Of a stretch of 64,000 bases of DNA, positions 12,365 through 22,869 are shown in pieces. This DNA comes from Vombatus ursinus (Eukaryota; Chordata; Mammalia; Diprotodontia; Vombatidae). The stretch is from the NCBI RefSeq assembly GCF_900497805.2, contig NW_020954599.1, positions 46,815,495 to 46,879,494 of the forward strand. The letters run 5' to 3'. A model generated the notes under the pieces. The model saw nothing but the letters and a program-made list of their open reading frames with translations. It did not search any database and had not been told where the DNA came from. The translations under genes and the position numbers were made by a program. Every line of letters starts with the position of its first letter. Positions within the stretch are counted from its first letter, which is position 1.

Positions 12365-12688
12365 CTACAAAGTACTCATCATTTCTAAATTTCAGTATAT
12401 CATGATCACAATATAATAGATTTAGAGTTGGAAGGGACATTGGAAATCTACTCCAACACTTTTAGTTTCAAAAAATGAGGAAACTGAGGCCCAAAGAAGT
12501 TGAGGACATATATGGGTGATTTAGTTAGTGGAAAAATCTGTGTTAAAATTCAGTTGTCTCCAGATAAGAAGCTTTAAGCCATAGCACAACTCTAATTTTG
12601 AAAATTTTGGTGCTAACATATACAGACAGGAAGGGAGTCAGAGAGCACTCTTATCACACTAAAATCACTCCACAAAGGTAGCTCTGAA
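12365..12688. repeat. Unclassified repeat, left arm of inverted pair, with MIR3-like insert
   Basis: 12556-12688 (from agataagaagct to aggtagctct) is about 88% identical by hand alignment to the reverse complement of 14907-15040. A further match (tttcagtatatcatgatcac) lies at 12393-12423. Between the two blocks is a MIR3-like minus-strand segment (12424-12555: gagttggaagggacattgga, gaggaaactgaggcccaaag) that the right arm lacks. Family unknown. Confidence 0.6.
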
Positions 12689-13750
12689 GCAAAAAAGACA
12701 GGGGTAGTAATCATGATCATAGACAAAGCAAAAGCAAAAACAGATCTCTAATTAAAAGAGATAATTAGGAAACTATATTTTATTAAAAGGTACCAATGAT
12801 AATAAAGTAATATCAAAATTTCTACAGCAAGTTTCTCTGATAAAGACCTCATTTCTCAAATATACAGAAAACTGAGTCAAATCTATAAAAATAAGAACCT
12901 TTCCCCAACTGATACATGGTCAAGAGATATGAACAGGCAGTTTTCAGAAGAAGAAATCAAAGCTATCTATAGTCATATAAATTGCTCTAAATCACTAATG
13001 ACTAGGGAAAGGAAAATGGAACTAAATCTGAGGTACTACTCACACCTATCAGAAATGATAAATGCTCGAGGGGATGAGGGAAAATACATACATTAATGAG
13101 CTATTGGTGGAGTAGTGAACTGGTCCAACTATTATGGAAGACTATCTGGAACTATGCCCAAAGGGCATACCCTTTGATCCAGCAATGCCACTACTAGATC
13201 TGGATGTACCCCAAAGAGATCAAAGAAAATGGAAAAGGACCTATATGTACAAAAATACTTATATCAGTTCTTTTTGTGGTGGCAATGAATTGGAAATTAA
13301 GAAGATGTTATCAATGGATAAGGGCAGAACAAGTTGTGGTATATTATTGTGATAGAGTACTATTGTGTCCTAAAAATAACAAAGAGTGTAGTTTCAGAAA
13401 AACAGGGCAAGACCTATATGAACCAATGCAAAGTGAAGTGAGAACTGGGAGATCATTGTGCATGGTAATTACAATGTTATAATGATCAACTGTGAAAGAT
13501 TTGGCTACTTTGATCAATACAATGATCCAATACAATTCCAAAGGACACATGATGAAAAAATGCTATCCACCTCCAGAGAGAGAACTGATAAATTCTGAGT
13601 GTAAATTGAAGTATAATTTTTCTTTATTTTTTTACTTTGTTTTGCTATATAGCTAATAGGGAAGTATGATTTCCATGATTTAACGTGTATAATTGATATC
13701 ATATTGGTAGGAGAGTGTAGGAGGGAGAGAATCTGAAACACAAAATTTAA
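12689..13750 (+). mobile_element. L1, internally deleted, endonuclease piece joined to 3' end
   Basis: 12689-12825 matches the ORF2 endonuclease region (acaggggtagtaatcatgat, agcaaaaacagatctctaat). It jumps at about 12825 to the ORF2 C-terminal region (gtttctctgataaagacctc) and runs to the 3' UTR at 13750. A 72-residue frame at 13134-13352 shows the conserved LELCPKGIPFDPAMPLLDLD. The reverse transcriptase is missing. Confidence 0.7.
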
Positions 13751-13764
13751 ATAGAAAAGAATAT

Positions 13765-13910
13765 TAAAATATATAAATACTATATATATATGTATATATA
13801 AATATAACTGTATATATATATATATGTATCTTGGAATATATATATATGTATATGTGTGTATATGTGTATACATATACATATACATACACACACATATGTA
13901 TATATAGTTT
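13765..13910. repeat. TA/TATG/TACA microsatellite
   Basis: Imperfect alternating purine-pyrimidine tract, mainly (TA)n with TATG, GTGTA and CATA units, following the L1 3' end. Confidence 0.85.
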
Positions 13911-14088
13911 CTAAGACTCCCTGAGGATATACAGTATCTTTCCTTTTTCAAACTCATATTATAGTGAATTTCAGGAAAATAAATTGTTATACTCTGAGAT
14001 TAAAACTGGAGTCAATAAATCAGTTTACTAACCTTAAGTAGTTGGTACCGTTGGAACCTTTGAGTTTCTACAAAAGCTTTAAAGAGAG

Positions 14089-14474
14089 TGCCGTGGCCGC
14101 TGCAGTGGTGAGCATGAAACCAGCTCAATACTCTTAACCCGGAGGCGCATTGATGAGGTGAGAGACAGCAAGATGGCAGAAGCTCCGTTTATTAAGTGCT
14201 AGTAGCTTTCTTTTATATCCTCAGTAACACCTGATCAAAGCATGATCTCCACGTGATAGCCAATCACCAAGTCTGCTGGACACCTGCAGCCCTCGTATCA
14301 GGGGTATGAGTAGCACTTTTCTCCCAATGAGAGGAGAGCCGAGCCAACCATGGGAGCTGCGTGTCAGCAAAGGAGAGGTCTTGTGAGACTTCCTTGTTTT
14401 TGCCACGCAACAGGTTGTGACCCTCAGCTTCTGCTGAGAGAAGCTAGAACTCTCATGAGAAAATTACCTTAACA
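14089..14474 (-). mobile_element. Solo LTR of an endogenous retrovirus (class II/ERVK-like by TSD length)
   Basis: A fossil LTR of 386 bases that begins TG and ends CA, flanked by the 6-bp duplication agagag (14083-14088 and 14475-14480). Six-base duplications are typical of class II (ERVK-like) elements. On the minus strand a TATA-like box (about 14210-14220) and a polyadenylation signal (14188-14193) lie about 25 bases apart, so R is short. The internal region is gone, as after LTR-LTR recombination. It is richer in G/C and CpG than its surroundings and its ends are clean, so it looks younger than the L2 and MIR relics. Confidence 0.75.
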
Positions 14475-14639
14475 AGAGAGCCTCTTCCAAAGTCACAAGT
14501 AAAAATAATTCTTCTAGGTAGGAGACAAGAAAAGGGTTAAGGGTTTGGAGTAAAAGATAGGGAAATGATGGTCAGGAAATATCTACCCTCTTTTAATGAC
14601 TTCAAATCATTATACCTGAATAGACTACATGGTGAGTAT

Positions 14640-15420
14640 GAAGATTATGATTCCTGATAGATTGTAAAGTCTTTTAGGAAAGTGTATCTTGACTTCAGGA
14701 AAGCATTTGTGAAAATCTTCCAAGGTATTTTTATAGACAATATATTAGAATATTTAGATGGATTTGGCATTGGTTGAAAGGTTGGATTTTGGATTAACTC
14801 TTAATGGATATGACAGGTTGGGTAGTGGTTCTACAGGAATTTGCCCTTGACCCTTTCTTGTTCAGCATTTATATCAATGCTTTGGATGAAGATACTAATA
14901 GGGACTGTAGAGCTACCTTTGTGTAGTGATTTTTGGTGTGATAAGAGGGCCCTCTGACCCCGTTCCTGTCTACATATGTTAGCACCAAAACTTTCAAAAT
15001 TAGAGCTGTGCTTTGGCTTACAGCTTCTTGTCTGAAGATTATCTATTCTGTTGTGATCTATGATGTACTGAAATGTCTAGCACAGTGCTTTGCACAGTCA
15101 ATAAATGTTTTTTGAATCAAAATGAAATGGCATGTGGAATAAGGATTAGTTTTTGTTGTTGTTGTTGTTTTGTCCCACCAAGAAAAAATAGTAGCAATAG
15201 GTGGAAAGTTAAACAAAAATAGTTTAAAGCTGAATATGAGAAAACAACTCTAACAAAAGATCTTTCCCAAAGTGGAATGTGCTGCCTCTGAAGGAAGTAG
15301 GCTCTCTGTCAAAAGAGGTCTTCATGGGTCACTGGGATAGGAAAACAAATGACTTCTTATTACTTACATTATGAGAGGACAGTCATTAAGGTACAGGTTC
15401 AGCTACATGAACTCTGCAAC
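14640..15420 (+). mobile_element. L3/CR1-clade LINE, interrupted
   Basis: 14690-14905 reads like the CR1/L3 reverse transcriptase region (cttgacttcaggaaagcatt; ttgaccctttcttgttcagc; atatcaatgctttggatgaa, the coding for the LGPxLFNIxIN-LDE stretch). 15245-15400 is a later part (cccaaagtggaatgtgctgc, aagaggtcttcatgggtc). The unclassified repeat at 14906-15170 splits the two parts. Confidence 0.7.
14906..15170. repeat. Unclassified repeat, right arm of inverted pair
   Basis: Inverted relative to 12365-12688. The best-matching block is 14907-15040. Beyond it lies tagcacagtgctttgcacag with a tcaataaatg end and a (TTG)n run (15152-15173), suggesting a retroposon-like 3' end. It is inserted in an L3. 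Confidence 0.55.
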
Positions 15421-15594
15421 CCTTATAGCTCTTAGATTGTGTGAGATAGAAATACTCAGGTAAAACAGACTGTTGTAATTATGTGCTCTCCCCCAAAACA
15501 GGAAAATCTCACTTTTATCATGGACAGAAATCACAGAAATTTGTGACTGCTTTGCTACAAATACCCCCATATAGAAATATAAAATGTAAATATT

Positions 15595-15662
15595 TATGTA
15601 CACAATATACATTTACATACATACATATATATATAGCACTAACACATCATACACCATATACA
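15595..15662. repeat. ATAC microsatellite
   Basis: Imperfect (ATAC)n and (TA)n, next to the MIR pair. Confidence 0.75.
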
Positions 15663-15664
15663 TA

Positions 15665-16112
15665 AACACCCTCACAACAACCCTATAAGATATATGCTAT
15701 TATTGTCCACATTCTAGAGATGAAGTTGAGATTATATGTTAAGGGACTTGCCCACAGTCACAGAGCTGATATATGTCTCAGGTGGAATTTGACCTCAGGT
15801 AGGTGGCACAGTGGAGAGGGTGCTGGGTCTGGAGTCAGAAAGACCCAAGTTCTAATCCTACCTCAGGCACATCCTCTCTGGATAACTATGGGCAAGTCAT
15901 TTAACTTCTTTTTTCCTTAGTTCTCTCAACCATAAAATGAAGATAAGAATAACACCTACCTCTCAGGGTTGTTATGAGGATCAAATTAGATAATATCTAT
16001 AAAAGTGCCTACACAGAGCTTGGCATGTAGTAGGTGCTTAATGAATGCTTGTTACCATTTCTCTTCTGACTCTAAGTCTACTGCTCTATCTATTGAGCCA
16101 CCTAATGCCTAC
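15665..16112 (-). mobile_element. MIR-family SINE split by a second MIR
   Basis: 15665-15802 (cacaacaaccctataagata, gggacttgcccacagtcaca) and 16066-16112 (ttctgactctaagtctactg) are the two ends of one minus-strand MIR copy. The text reads continuously if the middle is removed. Confidence 0.65.
15803..16065 (+). mobile_element. MIR/MAR-type SINE nested in MIR
   Basis: Full order from the tRNA-like head (ggtggcacagtggagagggt) through tggagtcagaaagacccaag, actatgggcaagtcatttaa and tctcagggttgttatgagga to tagtaggtgcttaatgaatg. No clear TSD could be fixed by eye. Confidence 0.65.
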
Positions 16113-16124
16113 TAATTTCTTCAT

Positions 16125-16280
16125 ATGCTTAAGCTCTGAGATTTAGTTTCAATTTTGTCATCAAATGAGAATAATACTTTCATGTCCAAATTCATAGGGT
16201 TGATGTGAGGAAACTACTTTAAAAATCTTAAACCACTATATATGTGAACGATTAAGGCTATAAACTATTCTTTATATTTC
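16125..16280 (+). mobile_element. Decayed MIR 3' part
   Basis: gagatttagtttcaattttg, atcaaatgagaataatac and catagggttgatgtgagg follow the MIR core and 3' end. Confidence 0.5.
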
Positions 16281-17094
16281 AGTTAGATTTTACAATAGTA
16301 AAAACATATTTTGTTATTCACAACATACTTTGTGCTTTCCTCTATGAATTGTTTCCAGATTTTCTAAAGATGCCTTCAAAGTAACTTAATCATATGTTGC
16401 AAAGAGCCATGCCATTTCCCAAGAAAATTCTAGCCTTGTTCTATATCTGGGTTCTCTTTTAATGTTCTCATTTTTTGATCTTCCCTCAACCTCCCGGATC
16501 TGATCTTGAATTTCCATCACTGCTTCTTCTTTCTAGCTTTTCTGTTTTTAACATTTCTCCACCACTACCTCCCCCTTTAAAAACAGCAAGAAAAGACAGA
16601 ATACAATAATTTTCCCACTTCAATCAATAAACTGCACTTACCATCCTTTTTAAGCTCTTGTGTCTTTTGAAACATTTCTCAGTATTTATCTTCTTGCATT
16701 GAAGGTGCAAAACAAGCCATGAGGGAAATAAGTGAAAGGTAATTGCACCATGTTTTAGATATTATAAAATGATATCTTAAGGAGGACTGAGAAAATGACT
16801 CTATATGGACAGTTGTTTCTTCTCATTTTTGTAGCATTGAATATTCTCAAGTTCTTTTCATTCATGTTTACCAGTTATTCCTTCAAATAGATTTTGAAGA
16901 ATGACAAGATTTATTAGAAACAGAGTTCAATTAGTGTAAGAATAGATGTAGGAATGAGCCTTAGTTTTATGCATTTTCAATTAATTACCCAGACCCTAAG
17001 TGGGCTGACTTAACTACTGAAGTATAAAATGAGGTATGAATGTTATTAGGGACCTCAACCAACACATTATATTTTAAAATGCTCGACCCCTGGA
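16281..17094. other. Unique DNA, no gene seen
   Basis: No family or coding pattern recognised. Confidence 0.4.
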
Positions 17095-17340
17095 TTAGAG
17101 CACTAGGTGGTAAAATCGAATAGAGGTCTGGGGTTTGGAGTCAGGAAGACTCAGGTACTTACTAGTTTTGTGACTCTGGCTAAGTCGCTTAACCTCTGTC
17201 TGCCTCAGTTTCAACTGTAAAATGGGAATAATAGCAGCATTTACCTCCTAGGGTTGTTGGGAGGATCAAATGAAATATTTGTAAAGTACTTAGCACAGTG
17301 TCTGACACAGAGTGGGTATTTAATAAATGCTTGTTCCTTT
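17095..17340 (+). mobile_element. MIR-family SINE, near full length
   Basis: ggtttggagtcaggaagact, ctggctaagtcgcttaacct, ctgcctcagtttcaactgta, tcctagggttgttgggagga and tttaataaatgcttgttcc appear in order. Confidence 0.8.
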
Positions 17341-18200
17341 CCCCTTCCCTTTCTTTTGAATGTTATGGCATTCTCCCTTGTCTTTTATTCCCCTTCCCCA
17401 GATCCCTCAAACAAGGAAATATTTAGTTTTATTTTGACCTATACCTTTTTTGTTCTTAGTTGCAAAAAAGGAATAAAAGTGACCAAAAAATAACTAAAAT
17501 GAGTCAGTCAAAGTGATAGACTTCTCTATCACTCTGACTGACTCATTTGCTGAACTATACAAGTACTTTATTGATTGGGAAGATAGATGTTCCTCTGCAT
17601 TTGCTTCCTGCTAAAACATTTGACAATTGTGCAACTCTCCCTGGTCACTTCCTGCCATTGAATTATCTAGTAACACTTAAGCAAACCCTGCTCCAAACTA
17701 AAAAGGGACACTCCTGTCTGATAGTGTATTAAAGGTACCTGCAGTTTCACAAAGAGAATTTCTTGTGTTTATGGACTTCTCCTTTAAATCTTCCCTAAAC
17801 ATCTCTTTTTTAAAATTCTCAGTTTTTTCCCCGGAATAATTTTATGTTCAGCAACTGCAAACCTGTATTCCTTTGCAAATTAATATTCACAGACAATACT
17901 GATTTGATAGTGTTAATGTCTTCATACCTTTCATCTTCAGTTACATAATCACTTAATTCTGAAAGAAAAATTAGCTGTCCATGTCTTAATTAACACTCTC
18001 TTTCTTCTAGAAAACTTGGGCTTGTCAAGAAGGAAAAGAGAAGAGATTTATAGTTTGCACATATGACATTTGGGAAAAAAAAAGGATATCTGTACTTGGC
18101 CAATCAATAAATAAGTGTGTAGTTAAACTACAGAGGTGATTATTTACTTTACAAAAGGATTTTTCACCTCACAAAGGTTTCTTTAGGTATTTCTTTGAAG
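17341..18200. other. Unique DNA holding a strong hairpin
   Basis: No repeat family recognised apart from the inverted repeat at 17497-17548. No conserved coding frame. Confidence 0.4.
17497..17548. repeat. 23-bp near-perfect inverted repeat with AP-1 motif in each arm
   Basis: Arms 17497-17519 and 17526-17548 pair with one mismatch (22/23) around the loop acttct. Each arm holds an AP-1/TRE heptamer: TGAGTCA at 17500-17506 and TGACTCA at 17539-17545. The loop is too small for a normal microRNA precursor. It may be a MITE remnant, a cruciform site or a paired factor site. Confidence 0.75.
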
Positions 18201-18204
18201 TTAC

Positions 18205-18425
18205 GTAGACAACATGGAGTAGTGGATAGAAAGGCTAACTTTTGTGTTAGGAAGATTTGTGTTTGAGTCTTCCCTCTGGCCCGTGTTGTGTGACCATGAT
18301 CATGTCACTTAACTCCTCTGTACCCCAGTAGACTCTCAAAAGATAAATTACAACAGTACAGATGAACGAATATCTATTTGAAGAGTTCCTCGCTCCAAGG
18401 AAGTCACAGTCTCTAAAATCTTTGA
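18205..18425 (+). mobile_element. THER1-like SINE
   Basis: ggagtagtggatagaaagg head, gtgtgaccatgatcatgtca core, then the THER1-type tail gtagactctcaaaagataaa with gaagagttcctcgctcc. Confidence 0.6.
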
Positions 18426-18664
18426 ATAGTAAGTTCTTATACTTTATTTAGAATGGAATATAAAAATATAATGTAATAAAACTTAAAGAAACAAACCTAT
18501 AACATTTTTCAAAACGATGGCTATTGCATAAAAAAAGACAGACTGATAGATATAAAATGTTGTCCTTTATGTTCCAATTAGAGGAATTTTATTCCATCTT
18601 TGCACCATAATGGAATTTTGAGCCATAAGACATTCTTTGGTTCCATATAGAAGCATATGGTTTT

Positions 18665-18830
18665 AGAGGTGTATGGAAATTTAGATACCATTTAGTCCAA
18701 CCCTGGAATTTTGTGGATGAGGAAATTGAAGCCCAGAGCCGTTAAGTGATTTGTTCTGGTAGTGGAAAAGTAAGATTAAAATCCACATCTTCACATGAGC
18801 GGCCTATTGCTCTGTCTCAAATGCATCATA
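18665..18830 (-). mobile_element. MIR3 copy
   Basis: taccatttagtccaaccctg, gatgaggaaattgaagccca and gagccgttaagtgattt match the complement of MIR3. Confidence 0.65.
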
Positions 18831-18929
18831 CAAGGTCCTATATATGTCTTTAGGTTTTTTTTTTAACCTTTTTGGTATCTGACCTTTTATCTGTTCATTC
18901 TTTTCCCACTCCAACCCATCCTCCAATGG

Positions 18930-19445
18930 GTCAGGCAGTCAATAAGTGTTTATTGAGTGACTACTATGTGTCAGGTTTCATGCTAAGTGCTGGGCATACA
19001 GAAAGAGGCAGAAGACAATCCTTGCCCTCCAGGAACTCACAGTCTAGTGGGGGAGATAAAGAGCAAACAGGTATTTAGAAACAAGCTATAAACAGGATGA
19101 ATAGGAAATAAGAGAGAAAATGAAGTGGAAATGAGGGCTTGGAAAGTCTTCCTGTAGAAGGTGAGATTCTAGTTGGGATTTGAAGGAAGACGGAAAAGAC
19201 AGGATGAAGAAGGAGAACATTCTAGGTATAAGGACAGACAGAGAAAATGCCAGGAGGCCAGTGTCACTGAATCTAAGCCTACATGGCAGAGATAAAGGGA
19301 TAAGAAGACTGAAAAGTTGAAGTGGAAGGATTAAGTACTAAAGGGTTTCGAAAGCCGAATAGAAAATTCTGAATTGGATCCAGGAGGTGATAAGGAACTA
19401 TTGGCATTTATTGAGTAGGGGGGTGAGATGACCCCACTTAGCTGC
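18930..19445 (-). mobile_element. L2 LINE 3' end, left arm of inverted L2 pair
   Basis: Complement of the L2 3' end: tgtttattgagtgactacta, gctaagtgctgggcatacag, ccaggaactcacagtctagt, then aggaggtgataaggaactat and gagtaggggggtgagatgac. It ends where the plus-strand L2 at 19446 begins. Confidence 0.75.
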
Positions 19446-19960
19446 CACAGGGATTTCCCTAAAGCAAAGGTCTTCCAATAGCACACCTTTATCCAATAAA
19501 CTCTGATAGCTTCCTATGACTTTTAGGATTAAATAGTCTTCTGTTTAGCATTTAAAACTCTTCATGACCTGGCTGCTTTATATCTTTGCATTCTTAATGC
19601 ACTTCACTTTTTCCTATTCACTCTCTGTTATTGGGGTCCTCTTAAAGCCTTCACACATGAGCTGTCTCTTGTGCCTAAAACACATGGCAGGAAATGTCTC
19701 ACCTCTGTATCTTGATTTACTGAACTTCCTTCAAGTGTTACTTTCTTCAGGAGATCTTTCACTTTCCTTCCTGTGGTTAGTGCCTTTTTCTTTGAGATTA
19801 ATTCCATCTACTCTGCATGTATTTTATATATACTTAGTTCTTTATATGTTACCTCTCCCCCACATTGAGGTCAAGGACTGTTTTCTGCTTTTGGGCCTGG
19901 CATTTAGTAAGTGCTTAATATGTATTTTTCATTGGCTGATTGACAATACAGTCTTTAAAA
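19446..19960 (+). mobile_element. L2 LINE 3' end, right arm of inverted L2 pair
   Basis: L2 order on the plus strand: taaactctgatagcttccta, tttaaaactcttcatgacct, gaggtcaaggactgttttct, catttagtaagtgcttaata. A 138-residue chance frame at 19564-19980 overlaps it and is not a gene. Confidence 0.75.
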
Positions 19961-20039
19961 AGTTTGTTTTACTTGAATAAGGGGGAAAAGCAGGTGTTAC
20001 AGAGATATCTATTTTGTGTTAGGGTTGTCTTGGTGGCAT

Positions 20040-20345
20040 TGAATTATGCTTCCTACTATAACATTAACAACAGAAGCAACAATAGTAGTAAAAATAATTA
20101 CAATAGCTATATCCCTTTAAGGTTTGAAAAAAATACATGTATTCTCTCATTGGATCCTCACAACAACCCTGTGACTGTGAGGTGGGTTATTCACAGTTTA
20201 GAGATAAAGAAAATGAGTCTAGAAGAAGTTAAACCAATTTAAATTAAGCATGGGTCTCACAGTCAGTAAGTTTCTGAAGCAGTTTTGGAACTCAGGCTTC
20301 CTAACTCCCAGTCCAAGGCTCTGTTGACTCAACTGCCTGGCTGGC
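20040..20345 (-). mobile_element. MIR-family SINE
   Basis: cattggatcctcacaacaac, gtgactgtgaggtgggttat, ctcacagtcagtaagtttct and ggaactcaggcttcctaact are the MIR complement in order. Confidence 0.75.
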
Positions 20346-20527
20346 ACAGGTTATAGACACTTGCCTGATAGCCAATGGGGATAAGCCATCTCTCTGCATC
20401 AGTTATATTGACTGAGGGATTTCCAAAGTTCTTTGATCCAAAACCATTATTGAAATGTGCTTAACCATTCCTTGTAGTGCTCTCTTATTTTCTTGTTTGG
20501 AAGGTTCAAGTTGTATCATCTAGAGTC

Positions 20528-20728
20528 CAGGTGTAGGGAACCTGTGGTCTTAAGGCCACATGGGCCCTCTAGGTCCTCAAGTGTGGCCCTTTGACTGAAT
20601 CCAAACTTCACAGAACAAATCCTCTTAATAAAAGGATTTGCTCTATAAAACTTGGACTCAGTAAAAGGCCAAACTCAAGAATGTAGAAGGCCATGTGTGG
20701 CCTCAAGTCTGCAGGTTCCCCACCCCTG
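20528..20728. mobile_element. hAT-type MITE (non-autonomous DNA transposon), 201 bp
   Basis: Long terminal inverted repeats: left caggtgtagggaacctgtgg..., right complement caggggtggggaacctgcag.... Pairing continues inward through gaggccacat-type sequence for about 40 bases. The CAGNGGTNGGGAACC start is typical of hAT/Charlie-related elements. No convincing 8-bp TSD remains. There is no transposase. Confidence 0.75.
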
Positions 20729-20794
20729 AAGATAGCTTAGTAAACATTTTGTAATAAATTCTTTAACTAGCATGGGATGCTTAATAATCTAGCA

Positions 20795-20990
20795 GAGATG
20801 AGGCAGTATGGCTTAATAGAAAGTGTGCTTCTTCTGGATCACTGGAAGATCTCACTTCTGATCCTTACTACCTCTGTAACACTGAGTAAGTCACTTAATC
20901 TCCCTGGGCCTCAGTTTCCTAATCAGTAATATGGACAGGTTGGACTAGATGACCTCTACAATTCTTTCCAGCTCTAAATTTATGATCCAA
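20795..20990 (+). mobile_element. MIR3 copy, near full length
   Basis: gaggcagtatggcttaatag head, gtaagtcacttaatctccct, cctcagtttcctaatcagta, and the diagnostic MIR3 end gttggactagatgacctcta followed by ccagctctaaatttatga. Confidence 0.8.
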
Positions 20991-21054
20991 TGAAGGAAAC
21001 TTTCAGGCCCTCCTAATAATCACATATATTTTATTTAAACAAACTGTAAGATTG

Positions 21055-21105
21055 TGTATGTGTACACACATGCACACACACACACACACATACACACATA
21101 TATAG
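21055..21105. repeat. CA microsatellite
   Basis: Interrupted (CA)n with ACACATG units. Confidence 0.85.
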
Positions 21106-22869
21106 AGAGAATGTTTAGTGAGAAGATAGTGTTTATGGTTACAAACATTAATCCACATATTCTGCTTTATTTAAGTTCAGCCTTCTCTCCTGTGTGATAT
21201 AACCATTTTCTCTCTGTTTAAGTACTACATGTGAGGAAACCATCTCATAAGCCTCAGTTTGTCAGATATTGGTATCACGCAGCCTATATAAATATCTTGC
21301 CAATCATTACTATTGATCAGGATAGAGATGTAGGCATTGCTAGTGGTGCATCACTACTTTTATGTGAATGTTAGGCATAAAAGTAATAGGATAATTCCAA
21401 AATACCATTAACCAGGTTTAAGAACTCTGAAATACAAGACAGTCAGATTGAAATGCCAAAACCTGACAGTCAGCCCTTTGAAGAGAGAAGTTGTCTGGCT
21501 TTCAGACAATTATGTTTCAATCACTTTGATAAAGATGTTTTTGACAGTTCAAGTGAAAGATGATGTCCTTCTTTCCTTAAGATATTTTTCTACTGCTCTA
21601 TGATAGAATAGGCATTTACTCTTATTGGTAATTTTTTCTTCATGTATTTTTGGGAGATTTATTTATATCTTTGATGCATATTATTTGTGTGTACTTGTGA
21701 ACACTATGGTGAAGGACATTGTAATTTGGTGTATAGTAGAATACGTTTAGGACATTTTTTCTAGTGTAGGGAAGTGGTAAGGGTTCTATAGACAAAATAT
21801 AGCACCAGTTCAAGAGATGTTTGCTTCTGACATATATACATACTAAAAGGCAGAAAAGTGTTTCAAGGCCATAGAAATCAATGACAGTACCTCCAGTTAG
21901 CTTTTGTCTTGGTTCTATTTTGTAAATCAGACTAGAGGAGATATTGGAAATTTCTTGTCCCTTTTCAAATAGTATTCTATTATATGGAATTATACCATGC
22001 TATATTATATAGCATAATATATCACATGAAATAACATATGTTATATATTATTATAAATCATAATAAATAATTATGTATCAAAATATAGAATATATTCATA
22101 TATATTCAATTATCTCATTCTCATCTTTTTCAATAGTGTTTAGTTAGAAATGGTCTAGTTAGACCATTAGCTAATGTTTAGTTAGAAATGTACAACTCAC
22201 TTCTAATAGTATTCATTTATGTTTAGTATTTTACAAAATATTACACAATTCTGATAGCAGAGAGGACAGGAGGAAGTACATGTAATTCATCCTCTTCCCT
22301 CATGATTTTTATCTCCTTTGCTCAATCTTGATATATTGAAAGGTTTTTTTTGTTCTATATAGCTTTGAGGTTATGAATATTTAGCATGGCAACAAGTATT
22401 AAATTGTTATTCATATATTTTGTCATTTAGTTTTATGTCTGAGAGGTTTGGGGGTATTTGGTCTATGCTAATGATACTAAATTTTTGCAGTCAGCAGGAT
22501 GTGCTGCACAATTTCTATTGTTTCTTTTGTTGTTTAAATTGGTCACTATATCCTGGCTTCTTAAGGACAAATTTTCCGTAGATATTGGTGGCAATGGTTT
22601 TGTCCTGAATTGCTATTATACACTCTTTCATTTCCCTATTCATAGGATTTAGTTGTATTTTGAATACTTTGTTGACTTACTATTGCCTGAGTTCACATGG
22701 ATGATGTCTCCAGAGGGTCTTTTGATCATCTTTTTAGAACTTTACCCATTTCATAGTCTCTATCTATAGGTAAAACATCAAGTTACAAATGACAAATCAA
22801 ATGTTCCATACTAGTTATCAGCCTCTAATGTTGCTTATTGAAGTGCTGACTCTTTTTCCCACAAGATAC
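21106..22869. other. Long unique stretch, no gene seen
   Basis: About 1.76 kb without a repeat family I can name. 21990-22130 is strongly A/T-rich with short palindromes, and 22137-22190 holds a direct repeat around a perfect palindrome. Confidence 0.4.
22137..22190. repeat. 16-bp direct repeat flanking a perfect palindrome
   Basis: tgtttagttagaaatg occurs at 22137-22152 and 22175-22190. Overlapping the first copy is aatggtctagttagaccatt (22149-22168), with 9-bp arms around gt. Confidence 0.8.

Noticed and set aside
13514-13957. 147-residue minus-strand frame, Y/I-rich
   Set aside because: Mostly a translated TA/TATG microsatellite plus L1 3' UTR.
12365-15170. A single 2.8-kb DNA transposon with long terminal inverted repeats
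   Set aside because: The interior is L1, solo LTR and L3 sequence, the flanks show no target duplication, and the right arm sits inside an L3.
17497-17548. MicroRNA precursor
   Set aside because: The 6-base loop and 23-bp stem are too short for a typical Drosha/Dicer substrate.
19564-19980. 138-residue plus-strand open frame with hydrophobic stretches
   Set aside because: It reads an L2 3' end in a non-coding frame. The hydrophobic look comes from T-rich sequence.
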